Assembly (NCBI GenBank): GCA_012797095.1
Contig: JAAZPS010000098.1
Coordinates: 1-6,001, forward strand
Reading direction: 5' to 3'
Length of the DNA stretch: 6,001 bases
DNA from: Bacillota bacterium
GTDB taxonomy: Bacteria; Bacillota; Dethiobacteria; DTU022
In this document: one piece after another, positions 1 through 5,432 of the stretch
How positions within the stretch are numbered: the first letter of the stretch is position 1
How the letters are laid out: every line of letters starts with the position of its first letter
Position numbers and translations under genes: made by a program
The notes under the pieces: generated by a model
What the model was told of the DNA's origin: nothing
The model's input: the letters and a program-made list of their open reading frames with translations, nothing else
The model's database searches: none

Positions 1-669
1 ACCCTGCGGATCGTACGCAATGGTGATGGAGGAGCGCTGTTGCGGCAACCCCGGCTCTGCAGCGAGATATTCGAAACGGTTGTCCGGGCGGTAACCTGCC
101 CGGTGACGGCAAAGGTGCGAGCGGGCTGGGATGAGCGCCGGATCAACGCCGTGGAGATCGCCACAAGGGCAGAAGATGCCGGGATCAAAGCGATAACGGT
201 GCACGGCCGTACTGTCGCCCAGGGATTCGCCGGAAGGGCAGACTGGGAGATAATCGGCCGGGTCAAGGAGGCGGTTGCGATCCCCGTATTCGGTAATGGC
301 GATATTGCTTCCGCGGAAGATGCTGCGGCAGTGCTTGCCCATTCCCGCTGTGATGGTATTGCCATCGGCCGGGCTGCCCTGGGCAATCCCTGGATCTTCA
401 AACAGGTCCGGGCCCGGTTGGAGGGGAAAAACCCCGAGCCGCTGCCGACTCTGCCGGAACGGCTTGCCGTATTTCGTCGTCATCTCGAATTATCCTGCGA
501 TTTCAGGGGTGAGAAGGAGGCGCTTGCCGAGATGCGCCGTCAGGCGGGGCGATACCTGCGGGGATTTCCCGGGGCGGCACAGCTCAGAAATAGCCTGATC
601 GAGGCGACCTCGCTGAACCGCCTGGAGGCGGTGATCCGGAGATCGCTGAATTGTGATAATATAGAGTGA
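1..669 (+). CDS. dus: tRNA-dihydrouridine synthase (DusB-like), 5' end cut by window edge
   Basis: Flavin enzyme that reduces uridine to dihydrouridine in the D-loop of tRNAs in the cytoplasm. The frame is open to the first base, and the first residues (TLRIVRNGDGGALL) already match the family, so the TTG at 40 is internal, not a start. The family's catalytic Cys-Pro motif should lie just before base 1. Of the roughly 320 residues usual for the family, 222 remain. Visible motifs, numbered from base 1: AKVRAGWDE (FMN-contacting Lys38), TVHGRT (His68, flavin/substrate site), FGNGDI (Asn99) and GIAIGRAALGNPW (119-131, phosphate-binding end of the TIM barrel). The helical tRNA-binding C-terminal domain follows (GEKEALAEMRRQAGRYLRGFPGAAQLR). 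The family identity is very secure; assignment to DusB rather than another Dus subgroup is less so. It is probably co-transcribed with the cooT-like gene 14 bases downstream. Confidence 0.95.
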   Translation, partial: TLRIVRNGDGGALLRQPRLCSEIFETVVRAVTCPVTAKVRAGWDERRINAVEIATRAEDAGIKAITVHGRTVAQGFAGRADWEIIGRVKEAVAIPVFGNGDIASAEDAAAVLAHSRCDGIAIGRAALGNPWIFKQVRARLEGKNPEPLPTLPERLAVFRRHLELSCDFRGEKEALAEMRRQAGRYLRGFPGAAQLRNSLIEATSLNRLEAVIRRSLNCDNIE

Positions 670-676
670 GGAGGTG
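669..676 (+). promoter_or_regulatory. Strong ribosome binding site of cooT
   Basis: AGGAGGTG is a near-perfect anti-Shine-Dalgarno match, 7 bases before the ATG at 684. It overlaps the stop codon of the upstream dus gene. It fixes the cooT start at 684 and rules out the in-frame GTG at 666, which lies upstream of the site. Confidence 0.85.
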
Positions 677-683
677 GATAAAG

Positions 684-869
684 ATGTGTCAATCGACTGT
701 ATACCTGGTCAAGGACGGTCGCGAAGAGATGATCATGGAAGATGTTAGCCTGGTGAAACCGCAGGGCGATGAACTGCTGCTGGTTGGCATGCTGGGTGAA
801 AGGAAGCAGGTCAGGGCCAAGATCAAGGAGCTGCAACTGGTCGACCATCGTATTTTACTGGAGGAATAG
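684..869 (+). CDS. cooT: CooT-family nickel-binding protein
   Basis: A 61-residue protein of the CooT family. It begins MCQSTVYLVKDGREEMIMED and ends KELQLVDHRILLEE. The features seen are Cys directly after the initiator Met, a small beta-rich fold, a GDELLLVGMLGE strand pair, and the conserved I-K-E-x-x-L-V-D-H-x-I-x-L-E tail. In Rhodospirillum rubrum, CooT is a small dimeric protein that binds nickel through Cys2 and takes part in maturing the Ni-containing carbon monoxide dehydrogenase; older annotations called the family a predicted RNA-binding protein. Length and Cys2 both fit. The ATG is chosen because of the AGGAGGTG site 7 bases upstream and because it places Cys at position 2. The gene follows dus by 14 bases and is followed by a terminator, so it is the last gene of that transcript. 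No CODH gene is visible in this window, so its partner here is inferred. Confidence 0.85.
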   Translation: MCQSTVYLVKDGREEMIMEDVSLVKPQGDELLLVGMLGERKQVRAKIKELQLVDHRILLEE

Positions 870-906
870 GAATCGTTTTTTTCAACAAGATGCAAGCAAG
901 GGTTGT

Positions 907-935
907 GAGCTGCCCGCAAACGGGCGGCTCTTTTT
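907..935 (+). terminator. Rho-independent terminator after cooT
   Basis: A 10-bp stem, GAGCTGCCCG (907-916) with CGGGCGGCTC (921-930), has one G-T wobble and a CAAA loop, and is followed by five T (931-935). It lies 37 bases after the cooT stop and separates the dus-cooT transcript from the next operon. Confidence 0.9.
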
Positions 936-1019
936 ATGATCACAGATCTGCTTCAGGATAAGCTGTCCCCCGGCCGGGTGCGCGCCGGCAGCGGTAAGTA
1001 ATAAAGCGGTAGCTCTATC

Positions 1020-1048
1020 TTGCTTTTAACGGGGAGAAGTGGTAATAT
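1020..1048 (+). promoter_or_regulatory. Sigma-70-type promoter of the three-gene operon
   Basis: The -35 box is TTGCTT (1020-1025), followed by a 17-bp spacer and the -10 box TAATAT (1043-1048). The predicted transcription start is near 1055. It lies between the terminator at 907-935 and the regulator gene, where a promoter is expected. The -10 and spacing are good; the -35 matches consensus at four of six positions. Confidence 0.65.
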
Positions 1049-1053
1049 TTCTG

Positions 1054-1073
1054 TGTGAACAAAATTGTGCACA
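1054..1073 (+). promoter_or_regulatory. Imperfect 20-bp inverted repeat, candidate operator
   Basis: The arms TGTGAACAA (1054-1062) and TTGTGCACA (1065-1073) are complementary at 8 of 9 positions around a central AA. The repeat starts 6 bases after the -10 box, so it covers the predicted transcription start, a classic place for a repressor to block initiation. The gene just downstream encodes a helix-turn-helix protein, so autoregulation is the simplest reading. That link is inferred. Confidence 0.55.
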
Positions 1074-1087
1074 AGGGTGGTAGAACA

Positions 1088-1645
1088 GTGCAATCTGAAG
1101 AGATCTTGCGGATTGGCGAGAAGCTGGTCAGTGTAGATCGGGTCAAACGGCTGCTCGATCGGATCCTGCAGCTGCGGGCAGAGGGGCTTTCCCAGCAGGA
1201 GGTAGCGCGGCGGCTTTCCATCGATCGCAGTTTTATCTCCCGCCTGGAGGCGCTCGGGGAGGTACGCCGGGGGAAAAGAGTGGCGGTGATCGGTTTCCCT
1301 ATTGCCAACAAGGATGATCTGGAAAAGATCTGTCGCCAGCTGGGCCTTGAGTTCACCTTGCTGATGACTAACCAGGAGCGCTGGGAGATGGTTGGCGGTA
1401 AACAGGCCCTCGATTTTTTTAACGAGGTGCTGGCACTGATCACCCTTTTAAGGGATTACGAGGTTCTGGTGATGGCGACATCGGAAAAATGGTACCGCCT
1501 GGCTGAAGCGCTCCTGGATTGTCAGATCTTTCATCTGGGTCTTGGGCCGACTCCGGTTCAACGGGATTGCCAGGTGGATCCGGTCCGGTTTCAGTCCTTG
1601 CTCGAGCAGGTCGTGGATGATGTTGAAAAGAAGGAGCGTGAGTGA
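1088..1645 (+). CDS. Helix-turn-helix transcriptional regulator with C-terminal alpha/beta domain
   Basis: Probable DNA-binding regulator of the operon it heads (185 residues). Residues 33-55 (GLSQQEVARRLSIDRSFISRLE) form a clear helix-turn-helix of the Xre/sigma-70-region-4 type. From about residue 62 a predicted alpha/beta part follows (GKRVAVIGFPIANKDDLEK, then YEVLVMATSEKW and IFHLGLGPTP), which may sense a small molecule. I recall similar proteins paired with 'quinate 5-dehydrogenase' family genes in Clostridia, but I cannot verify this here. The start is taken as GTG 1088, because GGGTGG (1075-1080) sits 7 bases before it. The in-frame GTG at 1055 would coincide with the predicted transcription start and has no ribosome binding site at good spacing; using it would add 11 residues. 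The stop TGA is one base before the next ATG, implying tight translational coupling. The ligand is unknown. Confidence 0.8.
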   Translation: MQSEEILRIGEKLVSVDRVKRLLDRILQLRAEGLSQQEVARRLSIDRSFISRLEALGEVRRGKRVAVIGFPIANKDDLEKICRQLGLEFTLLMTNQERWEMVGGKQALDFFNEVLALITLLRDYEVLVMATSEKWYRLAEALLDCQIFHLGLGPTPVQRDCQVDPVRFQSLLEQVVDDVEKKERE

Positions 1646-1646
1646 A

Positions 1647-2546
1647 ATGAAGTTTATCGTCGGCGTGAGTTTGGGTGCATCGGTCAGAGATCATGCGGTT
1701 ACCGTCAATCTGGGCGGTGAAGAGTTCAGGGTCGAGCGATTCGGCACCAATGGTGATATGCAAAGAATAATGGCGTTGGTCGAAGAATATGATGGAAAAG
1801 CAGATGCTTTCGGTCTGGGGGGGATCGATCTCTATATCTCAACAGTAGATCGACGCTACGAATTTCGCGATGCCCGTAAAATCGTCCAGGTGGCCAAGAA
1901 AACGCCAATAGTCGATGGTTCCGGGCTGAAGCATATTCTGGAGCGGCGAACGATCGAGTATCTGGCGGCCAATACCGATATCTTCAAAGGGCGGCGTAAG
2001 GTGCTGATGACCTGCGCCGTGGATCGGTTGGGGATGGCTCAGGCCCTCTTTGCTGCGGGCTGCGATGTAACTATCGGTGATTTTCTCTATGTGCTCAACT
2101 GGCCGCTGCCGCTGAAGTCATTGAAAAGCCTGGCCCGCCTGGCCCGGATTGTTGCGCCGATCATGGTTAAACTGCCCTTCTCCATGGTCTACCCGACCGG
2201 AGAGCGGCAGGGGCAGGGCAAGCCCCGCCAGGTAAAATATTTCCTGGAAAACGAGATCATCGCCGGCGATTTTCATTTTATGCGTCAGTATATGCCCCCG
2301 GAGCTGCCCGGCAAGATCGTGATCACCAATACCGTGACCCGGGAAGATATTCTTTATCTACAGGAGCGCGGTGTGAAGACCTTGATCACAACGACACCGG
2401 ATATGGACGGCCGTTCCTTCGGAACCAATATCATGGAGGCGATCCTGATCGCACTGGCCGGGGGCAGTGGGGAACTTTCGGAGGAACAGTACAGCCGGAT
2501 GCTGGATGAACTGGCGATAACCCCCCGGATCATTGAACTGCAATAG
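1647..2546 (+). CDS. 'Quinate 5-dehydrogenase' family protein, true function uncertain
   Basis: A 299-residue soluble protein. I recognise the family from its motifs: VSLGAS near the N terminus, an ERFGTNGDM-like stretch (30-38), DAFGLGGIDLYI (53-64), KKTPIVDGSGLKHILERR (84-101), EIIAGDFHFMRQYMP (203-217), and ITNTVT...TLITTTPDMDGRSFGTN near the C terminus. Databases commonly label such proteins quinate 5-dehydrogenase, which would mean NAD(P)-dependent oxidation of quinate to 3-dehydroquinate. However, the only Rossmann-like segment, VLMTCAVDRLGMAQAL (119-134), lacks the GxGxxG signature, so that activity is doubtful. ATG 1647 is chosen because AAGGAG (1631-1636) lies 10 bases upstream and the family N terminus begins there; the frame is open further upstream inside the regulator gene, but that part is not homologous. 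It follows the regulator by 1 base and precedes the reductase-like gene by 20 bases, so the three proteins likely act together. Confidence 0.8.
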   Translation: MKFIVGVSLGASVRDHAVTVNLGGEEFRVERFGTNGDMQRIMALVEEYDGKADAFGLGGIDLYISTVDRRYEFRDARKIVQVAKKTPIVDGSGLKHILERRTIEYLAANTDIFKGRRKVLMTCAVDRLGMAQALFAAGCDVTIGDFLYVLNWPLPLKSLKSLARLARIVAPIMVKLPFSMVYPTGERQGQGKPRQVKYFLENEIIAGDFHFMRQYMPPELPGKIVITNTVTREDILYLQERGVKTLITTTPDMDGRSFGTNIMEAILIALAGGSGELSEEQYSRMLDELAITPRIIELQ

Positions 2547-2566
2547 TTTTCATCAAGGGAGCGGAC

Positions 2567-3631
2567 ATGATCCCGGCAGCTGATCGGTTTGCTATAATTG
2601 TTCATTCTTATCCCGTGCGGCCAGGCCGGAGGTTCCGGCCGGCCGTATTCAATTTTGATTGGTGGAACCATTTTGCACCGCCAAGGGTGTCTGCCCTGAC
2701 CGGGATCGGCTCTCCCTCTGGACGGGCAGAAGGCTGTCTGCTCTCTTTGAATTATGAAACGGCACAGCTCCAGCATCTCCCGGCCGCCCGGCTGTTAAAA
2801 AAAACAATCAAGGCGGGACAGAAAGCCTCCCGCCTGGGAGCGCGCATCATCGGAATGGGGCTGCCCCTGTTAAAGGCACTGGGACCGGCTTCCGCCGCTG
2901 TAACCCGTGGTCTGGATTCAACCGTAACCGACGGTGCCGGCTGCGCTGCTGCCGCTGCAATCGATGGTTTCTGGAAAGCGGCCGATCTGATGGGGCTAAA
3001 CCCGGAGGAGACAGCAGTTTTGATCGTCGGGGCGGCCGGGTCTGTGGGCAGTGCCTGCACGCAGATTCTAGCCAGGGATGGGGTGAACTATTTAACCCTG
3101 ATCGATACGGACAGGGCCAGGCTGGATCGCCTGGCCAGCCGGGTGCTTTACGATTACGGCGTTGCTTGCAAGATAAGCGCCCAGGTGGAAAGCGCGATTG
3201 CCCGGGCCGATCTGATCATCTTGGCTGGAGGAACAGCGCTGGCCGACCTGGATGCTTCCAGAATCAAGCCCGGTGCCGTTGTCTGCAATCTCAGCACGGC
3301 AGATGAGTTTACTTCAAAGATCATCAGCCGGCGCCCCGATGTGATGATCTTTGACCAGGCTGTACTCCGGTTGCCAGGGGGGGCAGTGCTGTCCCATGAC
3401 CCTGTTCTCCCGGCAGGCTCTATCCGTGCTTCGCTGGCCGAAGCGATTCTGTTGGCCCTGGAAGGCAGATTCGATCGCTACTTCATCGGTTCCGGGGTGC
3501 GGCTTGAAACCCTGATAAAGATGCGGCACCTGAGCAGGAAACACGGCTTTGCGCTCTCCGGATTTGCCGCTTTAGATCGTTATTTCGATTTCACCGCCGT
3601 AAAAGCGATCCGGGACCTTCGACCGGCCTGA
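2567..3631 (+). CDS. Rossmann-fold dehydrogenase resembling acyl-ACP reductase (AAR-like)
   Basis: A 354-residue protein that probably uses NAD(P)H. The N-terminal part (8-100) has FAIIVHS, then APPRVSALTGIGSPSG and ARLLKKTIKAGQKASRLGARIIGMG, followed by STVTDGAGCAAAAAIDG (118-134). This resembles the layout of cyanobacterial long-chain acyl-ACP reductase, including its conserved T-T-G-N region. The nucleotide-binding motif is VLIVGAAGSVGSACTQIL (151-168), with Asp180 at the end of the second strand. The C-terminal RASLAEAILLALEG...RKHGFALSGF (287-333) aligns with the reductase segment I recall as ACFAEAMLLEFE...KHGFSVLG, whose Cys is catalytic; here that position is Ser289. A nearby Cys240 could be functional instead. 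It could equally be a shikimate/quinate-type dehydrogenase relative, given its neighbour. The ATG at 2567 has AAGGGAG 5 bases upstream. Last gene of the operon; substrate unknown. Confidence 0.7.
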   Translation: MIPAADRFAIIVHSYPVRPGRRFRPAVFNFDWWNHFAPPRVSALTGIGSPSGRAEGCLLSLNYETAQLQHLPAARLLKKTIKAGQKASRLGARIIGMGLPLLKALGPASAAVTRGLDSTVTDGAGCAAAAAIDGFWKAADLMGLNPEETAVLIVGAAGSVGSACTQILARDGVNYLTLIDTDRARLDRLASRVLYDYGVACKISAQVESAIARADLIILAGGTALADLDASRIKPGAVVCNLSTADEFTSKIISRRPDVMIFDQAVLRLPGGAVLSHDPVLPAGSIRASLAEAILLALEGRFDRYFIGSGVRLETLIKMRHLSRKHGFALSGFAALDRYFDFTAVKAIRDLRPA

Positions 3632-3728
3632 AAAGGGATCGCCGGTGACCCCCGGTCTTGTTGCAACCTCTATTTATTTTCAAAGATGATCCGATCATGG
3701 ATTACCACCGTACGTACAAATTTTCCTG

Positions 3729-3757
3729 TTGACATATTCTAAATTTAGAATTATCAT
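3729..3757 (+). promoter_or_regulatory. Near-consensus promoter of the TrmB-type regulator gene
   Basis: TTGACA (3729-3734), a 17-bp spacer, then TATCAT (3752-3757). The predicted start is near 3764, giving a leader of about 34 bases before the ATG at 3798. The consensus -35, exact spacing and position directly before a regulator gene make this a confident call. The spacer contains a perfect palindrome, listed separately. Confidence 0.85.
3736..3751 (+). promoter_or_regulatory. Perfect 16-bp palindrome in the promoter spacer, candidate operator
   Basis: ATTCTAAATTTAGAAT is a perfect inverted repeat with 8-base arms and no loop. It starts one base after the -35 hexamer and abuts the -10 hexamer, so a bound dimer would block RNA polymerase. 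The TrmB-family regulator encoded 46 bases downstream is the likely ligand (autorepression); this assignment is inferred. I saw no second copy upstream of the corrinoid gene. Confidence 0.7.
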
Positions 3758-3766
3758 CTAGGTAAA

Positions 3767-3789
3767 CTCCTACCGGGGTAGTAGAGGAG
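3767..3789 (+). promoter_or_regulatory. Possible leader hairpin covering the ribosome binding site
   Basis: CTCCTAC (3767-3773) can pair with GTA (3781-3783) plus GGAG (3786-3789), with two bases bulged and a 7-base loop. This would hide the GAGGAG ribosome binding site of the regulator gene. A competing shorter hairpin, CTACC (3770-3774) with GGTAG (3777-3781), would leave the site free. The pairing is short and could be chance. Confidence 0.25.
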
Positions 3790-3797
3790 CGTCAGTT

Positions 3798-4589
3798 ATG
3801 AACAGACCTGCAGAGCAAGAATTTGTTCAACATTTCGAGGAGCTGGGATTGAGCAACTACGAAGCCCGTACATATATATACCTGCTTCAAAACGGTCAAT
3901 GCTACGGCAACGAAATCAGCAAAGGTACCGGTATCCCCAGCTCAAAAATATACGAAACAGTTGCCCGGTTGGTTGAAAAAGGGCTGGCCTATCCTATAAA
4001 AACAAGTCCCGTTCATTATGAAGCACTGCCGCTGAAGGAATTCTTGAACCAAAAACAAAAAAATGTGCTTGCGGTGATCAAGACACTAGAAGACAATGAA
4101 CGCTTGCTCGAAACCTCGAAGCGCTCCGAACTGCTCTGGTATATTTCAGGCCGAAAAAACCTGCTTGACAAGGGGCGAACGCTGATTGATCGGGCGGAGA
4201 AGGAGATCTTGATCAGCATGTGGCCCGAGGAATCAGCAGTTTTAAAGGAAAATCTGCTGGAAGCCGAAGCCCGGGGCATAGAGATTTACAGCATTCAATT
4301 TGGGGATACATATCTGGAGGTCGGCAAACTCTTCAAACATGCTCGGGCCCCTGCAATTCACGAAAGACATAGATCCGAGCTCTTTCTAGCGGTTGACCGG
4401 GCTGAAGGGATGTTCATGTACCTGGAAAAGCTTGGGGGGTGGAAGGGTTACCATACCTCTTCTTCGGGCATTGTCCGGGTAATTACTAATTATATCAGGC
4501 ATGATATCTATATCAACCGGTTCCTGCAAGATCACCGGGATATAGCGATTGAAACCTATGGTGAGAATTTTGAAAGGCTTTTGATCTAG
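3798..4589 (+). CDS. TrmB-family transcriptional regulator
   Basis: A 263-residue DNA-binding regulator, probably controlling the downstream methyl-transfer genes and itself. The N-terminal winged helix-turn-helix (about 12-75) has the family hallmarks LGLSNYEARTYIYLL, ISKGTGIPSSKIYETVARLVEKGLA and a wing with PVHYEALP. A charged helical linker (about 80-108) probably mediates dimerisation. The C-terminal part (112-250) resembles the phospholipase-D-like effector domain of TrmB regulators (RTLIDRAEKEILISMWPEE, GIEIYSIQFGD, ELFLAVDRAEGMFMYLE); it would serve ligand sensing, not catalysis, since no HxK catalytic pair is seen. The ATG is supported by GAGGAG (3784-3789) 8 bases upstream. Family members were first studied in archaea as sugar-responsive regulators of transport and metabolism. 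Here the neighbours suggest a methylated amine or related compound as the signal, which is inferred. Base composition appears more AT-rich than in the operon upstream. Confidence 0.85.
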   Translation: MNRPAEQEFVQHFEELGLSNYEARTYIYLLQNGQCYGNEISKGTGIPSSKIYETVARLVEKGLAYPIKTSPVHYEALPLKEFLNQKQKNVLAVIKTLEDNERLLETSKRSELLWYISGRKNLLDKGRTLIDRAEKEILISMWPEESAVLKENLLEAEARGIEIYSIQFGDTYLEVGKLFKHARAPAIHERHRSELFLAVDRAEGMFMYLEKLGGWKGYHTSSSGIVRVITNYIRHDIYINRFLQDHRDIAIETYGENFERLLI

Positions 4590-4767
4590 TTCAAATAACG
4601 ATTTGGGCAACCAAGCGGGCGTACTTTGATTATTGGGGGTGAGGAAGATGGTTTAGGCTGTTTCCTGCAGTATTTTGACGATTTCCAAGAAAAATGGGGA
4701 GCAGCGGTGCTGGGCCGCCGGTTTCAATCAATCGCAGTAACAAATACCAACCCGGGAGGCATAGAAA

Positions 4768-5409
4768 ATGAAAGCAGAGATATTATCGGGCCTGAAAGAT
4801 GCCATACTGAATTATGAAAGTGCAGAGGCAGTCAAGTACGCTACATTGGCGGTGGAGCAGAATATAGATCCCATAGAGGCTATGGAAGCTATGGTTGAAG
4901 CCATAAAGGTAATAGGAGATGGTTTTCAGACGGGAGATCTTTTTCTCCCGGAGCTCGTCGGCGCAGCCGATGTCATGCAAAAGGCCACCCCGATAATAGA
5001 GCAGTCAATCAGAAAGCAGGGGATGAAGCGCCAAACCCTTGGGGTGGTGCTAATCGGAACCGTTTTTGGAGACATTCATACTATCGGTAAATCAATGGTC
5101 ACCACCCTTTTATCAGCAGAAGGGTTCACGGTTCACGATCTGGGGATCAATGTCCCCAGTGACGATTTCCTGAAAGCGATCGATCAATATAAACCGGACA
5201 TTCTGGCGATGTCCGCACTCCTTACCACAACAGCCCCGGAAACAACGAAAGTTATAGCGGCACTGGAGAAGACCGGGAAGAGAGAGCAGGTCAAGGTAAT
5301 GGTCGGCGGAGGGGCCATTTCGGAGGACTTTGCCAATTTTGTGGGAGCGGATGGATATGCTCCCACAGCCCCTGGCGCGGTTAACGTTGCGAAAAAATTA
5401 ATCAGCTAA
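4768..5409 (+). CDS. Cobalamin-binding corrinoid protein (MttC/MtbC type)
   Basis: A 213-residue methyl carrier: its corrinoid cofactor accepts a methyl group from a substrate-specific methyltransferase and hands it to a second one (to tetrahydrofolate in bacteria, coenzyme M in methanogens). The N-terminal four-helix cap (about 1-88) has VKYATLAVEQNIDPIEAMEAM and the family-typical GDGFQTGDLFLPELVGAADVM. The B12-binding Rossmann domain (about 90-213) has GTVFGDIHTIGKSMV, with the D-x-H-x-x-G motif complete (Asp102, His104, Gly107; His104 is the lower cobalt ligand), then SALLTTT (149-155) and VGGGAIS (179-185). Thr105 sits where many relatives have Asp. The ATG has GGGAGG (4754-4759) 8 bases upstream. 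The methyltransferase gene follows after 23 bases, so the two are co-transcribed. Family assignment is secure; which amine it serves is not. Confidence 0.93.
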   Translation: MKAEILSGLKDAILNYESAEAVKYATLAVEQNIDPIEAMEAMVEAIKVIGDGFQTGDLFLPELVGAADVMQKATPIIEQSIRKQGMKRQTLGVVLIGTVFGDIHTIGKSMVTTLLSAEGFTVHDLGINVPSDDFLKAIDQYKPDILAMSALLTTTAPETTKVIAALEKTGKREQVKVMVGGGAISEDFANFVGADGYAPTAPGAVNVAKKLIS

Positions 5410-5432
5410 CCAAAGGAAAAGGAGATATCAAC

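Noticed and set aside
965..1000. GC-rich palindromic stretch (CCGGCCGG, GCGCGC, GCCGGC) before the operon promoter
   Set aside because: The overlapping short palindromes form no single convincing hairpin and are not followed by T residues.
2797..2804. Run of eight A in the reductase-like gene as a frameshift or slippage site
   Set aside because: The reading frame and the family similarity continue unbroken across it, and no alternative frame product of note follows.
2752..3060. Long antisense frame opposite the reductase-like gene, and similar minus-strand frames elsewhere
   Set aside because: They have low-complexity or unfamiliar translations, and each lies opposite a well-supported + strand gene; they are shadows of its codon pattern.
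3632..3660. Possible terminator after the reductase-like gene (CCGG ... CCGG, GACC-CCC-GGTC)
   Set aside because: The stems are only 4-5 bp and there is no T-run; it may be a weak or Rho-dependent end, but the sequence does not support a call.
3711..3718. GTACGTAC palindrome upstream of the TrmB-type promoter
   Set aside because: It is eight bases only, upstream of -35, with no repeat nearby; it could be chance.
4590..4767. Gap between regulator and corrinoid genes examined for promoter, terminator or cobalamin riboswitch
   Set aside because: CAAAT-AACG-ATTTG (4592-4605) is too short and lacks a T-run. TTGATT and TTGACG have no -10 box at the right distance. No B12-box-like sequence was seen and the gap is short for a cobalamin riboswitch.
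4626..4817. Short reading frame of 63 codons starting with TTG between the regulator and corrinoid genes
   Set aside because: It has no ribosome binding site at good spacing, resembles no family I know, and overlaps the well-supported start of the corrinoid gene by 50 bases.
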